Source: Prostheceraeus crozeri | Lineage: Eukaryota > Platyhelminthes > Polycladida > Euryleptidae | Reading direction: 5' to 3' | Assembly (NCBI GenBank): GCA_907163375.1 | Contig: CAJQUW010003149.1 | Span: 1 to 64,000, forward strand | Length of the DNA stretch: 64,000 bases | Part shown: positions 46,558-57,484 of the stretch, piece by piece | Layout of the letters: each line of letters opens with the position of its first letter | Position numbering within the stretch: the first letter of the stretch is position 1 | The notes under the pieces: generated by a model | The model's database searches: none | What the model saw: the letters and a program-made list of their open reading frames with translations, nothing else | Told to the model about the DNA's origin: nothing | Translations under genes and position numbers: made by a program

Positions 46558-48217
46558 CCGTATATCTTCGAATAATAGCCGCCCTCGAATAGTAGCCGCG
46601 GCTACTATTCGAGGCAACAATTCTAGAGAACTTAGCAGAGCCTATATGCTTATTCATACACCGGTACTCATATTCTTCGAAGCAAAAGTAAAGCACTACA
46701 TGTTTAAGGTAAATGTTTATTTATTTCCATGTAAGAATAATTGTAAAAAATTGATAATTACAAAATGGATAATTGATAATTACCTGAATATGACAGGCAT
46801 GTTTTCTAACTGACAAATTGGTTAAATGTCAATAGAGTCATCAGATGTGCATGTTTCATCAGACGCTCTGGAGTCATCACTGTCGTCATTGCACGAGTCC
46901 GAACTGTTGTTGTCAAAATCAACAGCAACGTAACTGTTTGGGTAGGGACAGAATTGAACCTCTGGCACTTTCAGCTGTGTTTCCCTTTTTGGTGCAGTGG
47001 ATTACGTCAGGGTCAGCGGTGGTTATTCCACATACCGAGAAAGAGCGAATGATCACATCGGTACTCACCGAATCCCAGGCTCTCTTCACCCATTCAACAA
47101 TCTTGGCTCCACCTGGTGCTCGTGGATTTCCTGACGCCGTGATATCTTCTTTTCTATCGTCTTCCATCAACCATTCTTCGTAGAGTTCTCTATAAGCTGC
47201 CTTAAATGGGAAGTTCCAAGAAACGTCTGCAGGTTGCAGAAGTTTCGTGCATCCACCGGGAATTACTACAGGAACTGTGTTCATTTTTTTCACTTCTGAA
47301 CGTGTTTCATCGGCTATATGGCATCTGAAACTGTCCCAAACTAACATTCTTTTCTGAAATGCCAGAGCACCCCAACACTTTTCGAGCCACACGTCAATGT
47401 TTTTCATTTGCATCCATCCATTCGTACTCATTTCGATGATATTACCTCGGCAATCTTTGATATCCTGTGGAATTCTTTTACCTTTTAAGACAATCAATTG
47501 TTTGAGCTTTCGCCCATCAGCCATCGCTCCGAGAGCAACCGGTCACTCGGTTTTTCTCGTGGCCGGTTGTGAGAATAGGAACAGTTTTGACGCCTTTCGA
47601 ATCAATCGATTTCGTACCGGGCATATCGGCCCATATGGCAGTCTCATCCATATTCCCAATGTACTCTGGCTTAATTCCATGCTTGATTCTCTGTTTCAAG
47701 CAGAATTCCACAAAATTGGATACCTTCATCGAAAGTTCAGCTGGTAGCCGCTGTCCAGTGGTTGTCTTTTGGCGCATCATAAAGTCGAATCTTCTGAGGA
47801 ATTTATCCACCCATCCTCGAGATGCTTTGAATACTGGATCTTTTGCGATAGAGATTGCCTTCAACGCGATCGATTTACGTGTCACTCTGACATATTTTGC
47901 TCGCTGATCCATTATCCACTCGGCTAGTTGTTCTTCAACGTCATTCGCTAGCAATGGCTTTCGTCCACCACCTTTCAGTCTGCATCTTTTCTGTTTTCCT
48001 GAATTTTCCTTGAGGTTGTCTTCTTGTTGAGTCCACTGCCTAATCTGCTTCTCATCAATACCGAGTTGTCGAGCTGCAGGTCGTTTTCCAATTTTCTTTC
48101 CAAGTTCAGTGGGTTTGTTTTTAAACGTAAAAGAGTATGATCGCTTTGGCATCTTGACCGGGAAACCGGCACTGGTTGAATGAAGCTGGCTAGCACCAAA
48201 GAGGTTTGATAGTCTAT
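46558..48217 (-). mobile_element. pogo/Tigger element, one end lost
   Basis: The left terminus CCGTATATCTTCGAATAATA follows a TA at 46556-46557 and runs into a hairpin, CCTCGAATAGTAGCC with its complement, at about 46583-46616. The transposase occupies the minus strand. The right terminus is not found; the Penelope-like sequence begins at about 48218 and probably replaced it. Confidence 0.8.
46830..48152 (-). pseudogene. pogo/Tigger-type transposase (CENP-B fold)
   Basis: From the ATG at 48152: an N-terminal psq-like helix-turn-helix (ARQLGIDEKQIRQW), a CENP-B-type second DNA-binding domain (VRVTRKSIALKAISIAK, ASRGWVDKFLRRFDF) and a DDE_1 catalytic core with GNMDETAIWADMP, RMLVWDSFRCHIADE and LLQPADVSWNFPFK. 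An extra G near 47530, between RVT and ALGAMADG, shifts the frame. A second shift near 46930 precedes an acidic serine-aspartate-rich tail. The same family gave rise to CENP-B and Jerky-type host proteins. Inactive as read. Confidence 0.88.
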
Positions 48218-48541
48218 TATTATGCAGTTGAAAACGCGGAAACTCATTGCGATACTTTGTATTACCCTAACTCTGACCAGTCACGCTGTCTCTTTGAAGA
48301 GCAACGACAGAATGAGAATAAACATCAAGCAGTCATCGTAAGCTACACACGGAACGCAATTCACTGGATGGTCAAATGCTGTAAAAGCAAAATAACAACT
48401 ATGCAACGGTACTAATAAAAGAATAAGTACTTAAATGAAAATTAAGAACAGCGCGACAGAACAAAAATAGACAAGATATCAGCAGAAGCTCAAAAACTAA
48501 GGTCATGCAATCGTCCAGCAAGTAGACCTACATGAGCGAGA

Positions 48542-51004
48542 CTAGGGAATAAGCCTACAAGAGTACGTGAAGTCCTTCTGTATGCACAAAGAAGGCTTGG
48601 TAAGGCGTATGAAGACAGCCTCACCAATCCTCAGATCAGATTTGTTTCTGCATTGTCTCACCACTTTGAAGGCACATCTCAACGCTGGGTGAGGACAAGA
48701 AAGGTAGTGTTGAGTAATGGAAGAAGTAGGCGGCTGCTTGGACCTTGGCCTCTGCTTCTTTTGCTCGCACCACTTCGGGATGTGTTCTTTGGCTCTCAGC
48801 TCCAGCGTCCTTTCCGTCCGCCCTACATAACTCGCTCCGCAAGCACAGTCGTATGAGTAAATCACAAGTGGTTTCTGGGTCGGCGGAATGGAGTCTTTGG
48901 GTGCGTTGCCAGCGACTTTCTGTGGTCTATACCACGCCATGGCCTTGAGGTGAGGGTATGCGCCTTCGATAGCCTTCTTGATACGTTGTGCTTCACTTGT
49001 TGCTGCTTCACCGACGTATTGGACTCCAAACATGATGAGCTTCTTCTCCACGGTTGGCACTTTGTTGACCGGTTTTTCAACACTGAACTTGTCTATAAAC
49101 CAGTGTGGATATCCATTGTTGGACAAGATGTACCGCAGATAAATCGCTTCATCTGCGAAGAGTTCCTTTGAGCACAGTTTGCGCCCCCGATCGAAAAGGC
49201 ACCTCACCAGATTGATTTTGTACTGCTTGGGACAGAATGCATTGTAGTTCGTGTAGAGCCCCGTGAAGGTGGGCTTGCGGTAAACGGATGTTTGCAGAGA
49301 CAATCCAGTGGGATGAAGTTGTACGTCCAGGAAGTGATCTCCATCCTCGAAGCTAAACTCAAGTGCTGGATGCATATTGCACAAGTCCACTTTGAAGCCC
49401 TCTTTATCTTCGCGCTTGATGACGATATGGACATCGTCGACATAACGGCAATATGACAGGATACCGTCTCTGTTGCGATCCGTTCTGGTTAGGACATGGC
49501 GTTCGTGGAAACCAACGAAGATATCCGCAAAGGATCCACTGAGCGGGCTGCCCATGGCGAGACCATCATGTTGAGCATAGAGGCCTCCTCCAAAGGCAAA
49601 CCGCACGTCCTTGGTCACAGCATTCAACGGGGCACGTAGGTCTGTCTCGCTGATATTCCGACTGCCAACCTTCGGTGATTCTCTTTGGGAACGGTACCAT
49701 GCGTCGCATATGATGTCAATCGTCTCCTCGACAGGGATGTTATTAGTGAACAGGCTCTTAATGTCCGCTGATAGCATGGTGGCGTCGTCGTTGAGAGCCA
49801 GGCCTTGCATCCTGTTGGCGAATTCGAAGGAGTCACTCACTGTATGCTTCTTGAATGCAGGAAGTAGGGGTTTCAGGAACCATTCATCTACCTTCTTGGC
49901 TAATGCGTGGTATGCCGATCCTACCATAGATAGGATGGGTCGGAAGGGGATTTCGTCTTTGTGCACTTTTGGTAGGCCGTACATTCTTGGTAGAGTAGCT
50001 GACTTGGGGATCAACTTCTCGCAATCATCTGGCAGTTCTCCAGACTGGCAGAGGTCACGCACCAATTGTAACAGGGATTGTTGGGATGCTGAGTCATTCC
50101 AATCAACAGCCGAGTCCAACTTCTTGAATTTGGTCTGGTCACCAAGGATTAGCTGCATCTTGTCAGTGTATTGTTGCTGATCGCAGATAACTCCACAGTT
50201 GCCCTTGTCGCTTTTGAAAATTAGCAGGCCCGCCCTCTTCAGCTGCTTTACGGCGTCAGCATGATTGCGTTCCATGTTGAACCTCTGCACCGGTAACCGG
50301 CTGAGTTTGTAAGCCGTCTTGCTGAGCTGTGCTTGACATTCATTGGCCAAATCCTGGGAAATCGCACGTTCTTCTCATAGTCTGCTGCACAGAGTTTCAA
50401 GGTCAGTGAAAAAAGTCAATTGATCGGCCTTGGTTGGTGGAATAAAGTGAGCAACACCGAACTTTAAGGCCTCTGTGTGAGCATCGGAGACTTCCTGATT
50501 GCTTATGTTGATCACCGTATCAGGGAGGTTCACACAGCCGCTGTGTCTCCTTAGCAGCCATTCGTAGCTCCTGTCATTGTGATTTCTCCTTGCACTTTGT
50601 TGGGTCCGGAAGGTTCGCCAAGCAGCCTTGTAAATCAAACAAAGATCGTAGATCGATAAAGAGACTTGGAAGCGGTGGAAGAGGTGAGTTCTTCTGCGAG
50701 TCCAACCATCCAGCTTGGCCTCAGCATCCCTAACGTACGCTGAAATGAAGGAGCTCACGTTAGACTTGCTGATGTTGAGACCGACGTCCGCGATTCTCAT
50801 CTGAATGCTTGATGGGGCAATTCCAGTCGTAGCACATTTCTTCAGGAAGGTGACTCTCTCACTGTGGTAAGCGATCTTCCCTGAGAGTGACAGTGTTTCA
50901 TCAAGCCGCTTGATGATGTCGGCTTCTAGACGATGTTTCCAAAATACAAATAATTTCTTCTTGTGCGCCCATCTCCATATGCAGTTGAAAACGCGGAAAC
51001 TCAT
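48542..51004 (-). pseudogene. Penelope-like reverse transcriptase with GIY-YIG endonuclease
   Basis: About 820 codons in one frame, interrupted only by a TGA at 50377-50375 (between LETLCSRL and EERAISQDLANE). The ATG at 51004 lies in the pseudo-LTR. Downstream of the stop, the reverse transcriptase has PRMYGLPKVHK, PFRPILSMVG, MLSADIKSLFTNNIP and the active site YCRYVDDVHIV (about 303-306 of the second part). A linker leads to the GIY-YIG nuclease, VIYSYDCACGASYVGRTERT then RAKEHI, at about 496-524. These enzymes prime at DNA ends or nicks. A single point change separates this copy from an open frame, so it is young or weakly decayed. Confidence 0.9.
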
Positions 51005-51298
51005 TGCGATACTTTGTATTACCCTAACTCTGACCAGTCACGCTGTCTCTTTGAAGAGCAACGACAGAATGAGAATAAACATCAAGCAGTCATCGTAAGC
51101 TACACACGGAACGCAATTCACTGGATGGTCAAATGCTGTAAAAGCAAAATAACAACTATGCAACGGTACTAATAAAAGAATAAGAACTTAAATGAAAATT
51201 AAGAACAGCGCGACATAACAAAAATGGACAAGATATCAGCAGAAGCTCAAAAACTAAGGTCATGCAATCGTCCAGCAAGTAGACCTACATGAGCGAGA

Positions 51299-51562
51299 CT
51301 AGGGAATAAGCCTACAAGAGTACGTGAAGTCCTGTATGCACAAAGAAGGCTTGGTAAGGCGTATGAAGACAGCCTCACCAATCCTCAGATCAGATTTGTT
51401 TCTGCATTGTCTCACCACTTTGAAGGCACTTCTCAACGCTGGGTGAGGACAATGGGGATTCAAAGTGGTGAGACAATGCAGAAACAAATCTGATCTGAGG
51501 ATTGGTGAGGCTGTCTTCATACGCCTTACCAAGCCTTCTTTGTGCATACAGAAGGACTTCAC
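51299..51562 (-). pseudogene. duplicated 3' fragment of the Penelope frame
   Basis: The end of the reverse transcriptase frame (PHPALRSAFKVVRQC to TYSCRLIP) is repeated inside the upstream pseudo-LTR, crossing the inversion point at about 51450. It is a by-product of the pseudo-LTR structure, not a separate gene. Confidence 0.8.
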
Positions 51563-51860
51563 GTACTCTTGTAGGCTTATTCCCTAGTCTCGCTCATGTA
51601 GGTCTACTTGCTTGACGATTGCATGACCTTAGTTTTTGAGCTTCTGCTGATATCTTGTCCATTTTTGTTCTGTCGCGCTGTTCTTAATTTTCATTTAAGT
51701 TCTTATTCTTTTATTAGTACCGTTGCATAGTTGTTATTTTGCTTTTACAGCATTTGACCATCCAGTGAATTGCGTTCCGTGTGTAGCTTACGATGACTGC
51801 TTGATGTTTATTCTCATTCTGTCGTTGCTCTTCAAAGAGACAGCGTGACTGGTCAGGCTG

Positions 51861-53500
51861 CATGCAAAAAAGACGATGCATGCACTCAGTGAATTTTATG
51901 GCAAAATCGGCTTACATTTAAGCATTTCTCGAAAGCACAATTTAAACAAGACTTGGTACCTTATTATAGAATTAGTAAATATACCGTTAAATCAAGTAAA
52001 AAAAACCCCGTTCGTTCCGATCACCGTTCAACGGCTTCTCAGACATGCCGTTCGATAATTTGTTCATCTGAAAATTGATAAGAATACCGTTCGTTCGTTC
52101 GAATGCCCTGACCTGTTCGTATTGACTAAGCTTCGCCACGATCTGTCGTGCATCAGAGCCGATGATGAGTTCCTTGTCAGCAAGTTGGCGCATTCAATCT
52201 TTCATTTTCATGCGGAAGTCTTTCATTGATTTGGATCTCCCTCAATGACATCGGGTCGAAGAAAGCCAATGAGTAGATCCGTGCAGTGTACACATTTCGT
52301 GTAATTCGATGAACAGACTTGAGTGCCTTCTTTTCGGAACAGCTTCTCAATTTTTCTTGACAGCGGGGATGGATTTAATAGTAATAATAATAATGCAAGT
52401 AAAGCAATTATTATTACAGGGTGTCTACTGAGTGCTCTATGTGCACTATTTGGCGTTATCCCAAAAGCATAACTGTGCTCAGACATCGTGTGCTCTAATC
52501 AGAGTCAAGTGATCTATTGTAGACTTTGTTTTGAAAAATATATAGGTAAAACATGCTAGACTTTCTCAGATTTTTTAAAGTTACAACGATTCATATAAAC
52601 GTACTATAATTCGATTTGATTCTTGAATATATCATACCACGGATGGGCATAATTAAAAAAAAGAAAAAATTTTTTGACTTTTGAACTGGACTTTATTTTG
52701 CATATATCAAATTTTACTCCCAAAAAAAGGTGATGTTAGTCGTTAGCATTATTCTTGAAATTCGTACGTATGAATTTTTTGCCTTATGTACTTTGGTATC
52801 AGTCACCTTACACTAAGTCACAGTATTCGTAATAAAAAGGTGATGTAAGTGCTTTTGTCTTGAAATTCGTCACGTAAGACCTGTTTTGCCTTTTCCCGGT
52901 TCACGAAATCTACATAAACAAACAATGGAAACATCGGACATAACGGAGGTTAATTCCATGCGTGAACGGTAAATGGATTGATGATTTTGATGTTGAATTT
53001 CTTCGCTGCTTAAATGATCCTGTTGAAACAAGCGTGGTGGAATCGCAATTAATCAATAAGTGCCATCCTAAAATGAACAGACGTCATGAGACAACCGGAG
53101 CTATACTGCGTATCTAACGAGCCAGTTTAGACAGTGTCATTTTATTGCTGCCTTGCCTTGAGAAAGGGTCTGGACCCGAAACGTCGGCTGTGTACATATT
53201 TTTTATTCGTAATTATTTAGTGGCATTAAATTACTCGGGAGAGAAAGCTGATTTTTTCACATCAAAAGATGAATTTCAAATGTTCTTCCTGTCTCATTTT
53301 TTGGATTGAAAAGTTTTTTTGGTAAGAGAAAAAAGGAAAAATTGTATAAGTATACGAGAGAAAAATACCAAATAATTTCAGTTTCAGAGATAGTATGGTA
53401 TCAGCAATCACGATGCATTTATTCATAAATGTTCTTTGAATTGTAAAATGTCATAAAAGTAACAAAATCATCTCGTTAATCACATCATTAGGTTGACCAA
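51861..53500. other. no gene seen
   Basis: AT-rich with a few short frames and repeated CCGTTC motifs at about 51983-52120. Nothing recognised as protein. A hammerhead-like motif lies at 53155-53190. Confidence 0.45.
53155..53190 (+). ncRNA. degenerate hammerhead-like motif
   Basis: CTTGAGAAA is followed by a stem-loop GGGTC-TG-GACCC and then GAAACGTC. The order, a CTGATGA-like box, a short stem II and a GAAAC box before GTC, resembles the minimal hammerhead ribozymes of Penelope-like and other retroelements. The first box deviates at several positions, so self-cleavage is doubtful. Confidence 0.35.
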
Positions 53501-53903
53501 GTAATATAGTCTCGAAGACAGAAAGGAAATCCAGTATTGCGATTGTTGCCTGTTGTTAAAAAAAACAAAATTAGTAAGAATTTTAGTGGCTCAGGTGTTG
53601 TTGATAACTATTTACATTTCGCGAGCTTATACCGGTTCGGGGCAGCATCTGCTTCCAATATTACGATATCATATTTGATTCCAATATTCCTTAGATCGTT
53701 TGCCATTTTCAAGCAACTCAAGCTATACATTTATGTAATAGATATTGGCATCTTGCGAATTCCTGCATTCTATAGAAATGACTACACATTTTGTTTTTGC
53801 ATGAGTATACCTTCTGTTTTGTGTTTTCTGGATTATATTATTATTAATAATAATATTAATAATATAATTATTAATTATATTAATAATTATTACTCTTTTC
53901 AGG

Positions 53904-54553
53904 ATGGGGCGCCATTTATATCGCCAAGAGTGGGCATCAATCAGATTCAGCCTCACTCTAAAGGACGGATCTCTCTTCAGATGGCTTGCTAGAGGAAAGA
54001 CTGACAAAGACGGAGGAGCATTTTGCAATTTATGTAATGTAGAATTTACGGTGGCATACCAGGGCGTCGGGGCTATAACCAACATAAAAAAGGCACTGCT
54101 CACAAGACGAAGACTCAACACAAGATCGCAACTTGTAAACTGGATACTACAACTGCTACGAGAGAAGCCACATATGTCGACCAATCCGTTGAATGTCTCC
54201 AGACTCAATCGTCGATCAGTTCGCAGCCGTTAGCTTCAAAAGAGGCAACATTTAAATCCGAGATACTTTATGTTATGGATCTAGTGGAATCTGGAAAATC
54301 AATGAAATCATCCCAGAGCAGTGGGCGATTACTTAGAGCAATGGCTCCAGACTCCGCTATTATTCGTGATTTCAGTGTTGAAGAGGACAAGGCATCATAT
54401 CTGGCAACGTTTGGAGGAGGACAATTTTTCAAAGATCAGACTTTGTCTTTGGTAACAAGTGCTTCTTCAATTGTTGTTATGTTTGACGAAGCCTTTAACA
54501 AGGTGACCAAAATGGGACAATTTGATGTCTACGTCAACGTATGTGTTGCGTAG
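53904..54553 (+). pseudogene. hAT-type protein fragment with BED-like finger
   Basis: The first frame contains FCNLCNVEFTV, the Cys pair of a BED-like finger; the His pair appears in another frame as QHKKGTAHKTK, so a shift lies near 54070. The later frame reads SGRLLRAMAPDSAIIRDFSV and ends with VVMFDEAFNKVTKMGQFDVY, resembling the start of a hAT-type catalytic region found in many invertebrate genomes. It stops at 54553 and the rest is missing. Confidence 0.6.
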
Positions 54554-54789
54554 TAAGTATCATCAGAACCCGGCTCTAATACTCTGTATCTGTATTTACG
54601 CATGAGTCATACAACCCGTACATGCCGCACTTGGACAAGTTCTATCCATGGCCCCCAGTAAATGACAACATCATGCTAAAGAAAATAGAAATCATACATA
54701 GCAAAATTAAAGATAGAAAGTTCATCATCGTCATTGATAGCTGACGAGTGAGATCGTAACATTCCCCAACAACTTACAAAAAAGAGCGT

Positions 54790-55373
54790 TCATCTGATAT
54801 CATGAGGAGCCGGACAACCATATCTCACTACAGGTCGTCTATTCCTTCTTGGGTACCTGTTTCCCGAAACACGGTCCTCCTGAGCAGATGTTGTAGATGT
54901 TGGAGGTTGCTCGACGATATCCTCGAGCAGGACTTCGTCCAGAAAATCATAAGCGTCTGGTACTTCCACAATACCATTGCCATCATCGTTTAACGGTTTT
55001 ATATTGAATTGATTATATTTGGCTTTATAACCAGTGTTGTCAAATTTCACTAAATATGTAGAAAGTCCATATTTCTTTTCGATAGTTCCTTTGTTGATGA
55101 ATTTCGCACCCTTTCCATATCTCACTAATACCCGATCTCCCAACTTGCAAACGCGATACCGTGCCTCTGGTTTATCATATGATTTTGAAATTTGACGTTT
55201 TGAAGTTGCAACAGAAGGCGTTTGTCCATCGACTTTTATAGCTTGCAGAGGAATAGCCATATTGCGATTTGTCATTCCCCGGAACGGCGTTGAACCAGTA
55301 ACTTCATTTGGTGTACTCCGAACATCAAGTAAAACTTTCCATAATATCGATTGGAAATCAGTAATGGGCAAAA
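54790..55373 (-). pseudogene. Ty3/gypsy integrase C-terminal fragment
   Basis: The frame enters from the right at the Maverick boundary and reads DVRSTPNEVTGSTPFRGMTN, the end of a gypsy integrase core, then the C-terminal SH3-like part (YRVCKLGDRVLVRYGKGAKF, KKYGLSTYLVKF) and ends RYPRRNRRPVVRYG. No upstream core or reverse transcriptase is present. The copy was truncated or interrupted at about 55373 by the AT-rich element. Confidence 0.8.
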
Positions 55374-55835
55374 GACCGTTCCAGGACACCATAAAATTCA
55401 AAAAAATAGTATCTTTAAAAACGACATAAATTCATGAATTTGAACCCTTTTTCAGGTTTTTAAGACCTAAATACATGAATTTAGTCGCTTTTAAAGATAC
55501 CGATTTTTCAAAAAATGGTACTTTTTAAATGGTCTAAATTCATGAATTTTGGTCATTTTTCAGGTTATGAAGACCTAAATTCACAAATTTGGGCGTTTTT
55601 AAAAATACCCAATTTTCAAATTTTTCAAAATCTCAAATTTGAGAATTACAATTTTCTCGCTTAAATCATGACCGTTCCAGGACACCGAAAAAATCAGAAA
55701 AGTTGAGAATCTCAAATTTGAGAATTACAATTTTTACCTTGAAAATCATGACCGTTCCAGGACACCGAAAATCATAAAAGTTGAGAATTTCAAATTCATG
55801 AATTTTATCCATCTTTCAGGTTTTTAAAATATATC
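55374..55835. repeat. terminal repeat zone of the Maverick-like element
   Basis: A 17-bp phrase GACCGTTCCAGGACACC occurs at 55374-55390, 55670-55686 and 55750-55766. Between these are two looser repeats of about 105 bp containing TTTTCAGGTTTTTAAGACCT and palindromic TCTCAAATTTGAGA. Composition changes sharply here from mixed to AT-rich, so this is probably the left end of the element. The other end is outside the window. Confidence 0.6.
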
Positions 55836-55861
55836 ATGTGACTAATAATATTTCTTTAAAA

Positions 55862-56569
55862 ATGGAAGAAACAAAAGTGGAAGGAACTTCAGAAATGGAA
55901 GGAACCTCAAGAATATATCCTTCGTTATCATATGAACGTAGTTCTACTTTAATGGACATTGAAAAGATTAACATTGAAAAAATGAACAAAGAAAAACACA
56001 AAGATAGAGTACGTTATATGAAAGATAAGGAATCTCAATTATTAAGATTAGAGCATTATAAAAAATTAAGAAAGAGATGGAGTAAAGTTAAGAATGTAAC
56101 ACAAGGAATTGGCATATTCTTAACAATAAATTTAGGTGCTTTAACAATTGTTATATCTTCAGGTGTTTTAGTAATTCCAGTAGTTGCTACAGCTTTAACA
56201 GGTACGGGTGTTTTTGCAACTTCACTTGTTACAATGTTAGATAAATCTTTAATAACTAAGAAACGAAAATCATTAAAAACTAAGCATTTACATATTAAAG
56301 AAGTCTATGACAAACTACATTACTACTTTCAAAGAGTATGTGATGATAATGTTATTACGTTAGATGAGATTGAAAAATTTGATCAAATAGCTAATGAAGT
56401 AAATCAAACCTTTCAATTACAGTCCGAAAAAGTTGATGATAAGAATAGACAGGATGGCAAAATTTCTAGTGATGGTAAAATTTCTAATGAAGAAAATGAC
56501 AAAATTTTTTTAGAAGAGCTAAAAACTTTAAGCGAAAATTTAAGCGAAACTTTATTAAACAAAACTTAA
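55862..56569 (+). CDS. putative membrane-active protein
   Basis: The first in-frame ATG is at 55862. The 235-residue product has a charged N-terminal part, a long hydrophobic segment at about residues 82-125 (GIFLTINLGALTIVIS, then VVATALTGTGVFATSLV) that could form a membrane hairpin, then a helical part with HIKEVYDKLHYYFQRV and NVITLDEIEKFDQIANEV. I recall proteins with this order (hydrophobic hairpin, then an EF-hand-like helical tail) beside Polinton-type genes in invertebrates. A role as a minor capsid or membrane-penetrating protein is inference. The frame is intact. Confidence 0.65.
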   Translation: MEETKVEGTSEMEGTSRIYPSLSYERSSTLMDIEKINIEKMNKEKHKDRVRYMKDKESQLLRLEHYKKLRKRWSKVKNVTQGIGIFLTINLGALTIVISSGVLVIPVVATALTGTGVFATSLVTMLDKSLITKKRKSLKTKHLHIKEVYDKLHYYFQRVCDDNVITLDEIEKFDQIANEVNQTFQLQSEKVDDKNRQDGKISSDGKISNEENDKIFLEELKTLSENLSETLLNKT

Positions 56570-56682
56570 AACTTTAAACGAAAAGATGTCAGACAACAAA
56601 GCAATAAAAAAATAATTTGTACAGTAAAATGTTTTTGCTGTATTCCAATGTTACCACAAAATTCAAATATTACATTTTAAAA

Positions 56683-56865
56683 ATGGATAAAATTAGAGCT
56701 GATAATTTTAAAAGAATAAAACAATTAGAAGAGTTAATAAAACAAAGAAATATTATGAAAGAAAATCATCTTCAACATAGAATGATAAAAGCTGGTATTC
56801 AATCTGATATGTTTGAAAAAATGCAGCAAACCGAACAAGTAAAAACTGATTTTGAAAAACTATGA
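56683..56865 (+). CDS. small coiled-coil protein
   Basis: From the ATG at 56683 this is a 60-residue, highly charged helical protein (KRIKQLEELIKQRNIMKENH, then MFEKMQQTEQVKTDFEKL). Its stop overlaps the ATG of the next frame (ATGA at 56862-56865), as in compact viral genomes. No family recognised; it could be a small structural or scaffold protein. Confidence 0.5.
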   Translation: MDKIRADNFKRIKQLEELIKQRNIMKENHLQHRMIKAGIQSDMFEKMQQTEQVKTDFEKL

Positions 56866-57416
56866 AACCATTTAAAACTCTTGAAAAAGAAAGTACAAAT
56901 AATGATAAACAAATTGATATAACAGATCCAGAGCACAAAACTATATTAGATGACTATGGATTACTAGAATCAAACATTAATAAGAAATTACCAAAATCTA
57001 TGCAATTTGAACATTCTATTTCATTTATAGATGGAAAAACAATACCTAGATTTTATCTCGGACAAAAAGAAATATTTCCACAACCTTTTCGAGGTTTAAT
57101 TTTTTCACCAGATAAATCTCCTTTTAATTTAGATAGAAATTTTTTTGATCTTTTAAGAGGAGCAGATTTAAAAAATTATGCTGTAGGAGATCTCATAAAA
57201 TATAAAAGGTTTATCTGAAAAACAGAAAACTGAAACAACTGTATTTTTACCAGATGATCCACAAGAATTACTAAATAGATTAAATATTTTAATATCTGCA
57301 ATAAAAGAAGGACATAATTCTAGTTTCAATGAAATTCATGCTATATTGAAAAGACTGTTAGAAAAGAAGATTCTAAATGAAGAGGATTATAAAAGTATAA
57401 CGAACCGAATGTTCTA
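56862..57416 (+). pseudogene. unknown Maverick protein, frameshifted
   Basis: The first 118 codons run from the ATG at 56862 to a TGA at 57218. The next frame from about 57205 continues smoothly (GLSEKQKTETTVFLPDD, then LNRLNILISAIKEGHN) to a TAG at 57414-57416, so a single frameshift near 57200 splits one gene of about 185 codons. It has PRFYLGQKEIF and FFDLLRGADLKNYAVGDLIK; similar short proteins accompany Polinton-type genes, but I cannot assign a function. The TAG stop belongs to a double-hairpin element. Confidence 0.6.
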
Positions 57417-57428
57417 GGGCTTCGCCCG
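57401..57428. repeat. double-hairpin element, copy 1
   Basis: GAACCGAATGTTC followed by TA and GGGCTTCGCCC: two adjacent short hairpins. The TA is part of the TAG stop codon of the preceding frame. This copy is at the 3' end of a plus-strand gene, and one stem base has diverged from the GAACC/GGTTC consensus. Confidence 0.8.
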
Positions 57429-57484
57429 TAGCTGAAATATGTTGTTGTTTTTAATTTTTTTTATAAAAAATATTTATTTAAAAT

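Larger units (their letters stand above)
48218..51860 (-). mobile_element. Penelope-like retroelement with pseudo-LTRs
   Basis: A segment of about 450 bp at the 3' end (48224-48693) recurs upstream at 50979-51445 in the same orientation, and a third partial copy of about 400 bp lies inverted at 51458-51858. This arrangement of pseudo-LTRs, partly tandem and partly inverted, is typical of Penelope elements. The copies differ by small indels such as three bases near 48572. The reverse transcriptase gene is on the minus strand. Confidence 0.92.

Noticed and set aside
48224..48693. Canonical hammerhead ribozyme in the Penelope pseudo-LTR
   Set aside because: I looked for CTGATGA and GAAAC boxes in the right order on the element strand and did not find them.
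52223..52486. Small protein with hydrophobic helix (minus strand)
   Set aside because: The hydrophobic part is a low-complexity ATT/AAT run read as Ile and Leu; no conserved flank or promoter was seen.
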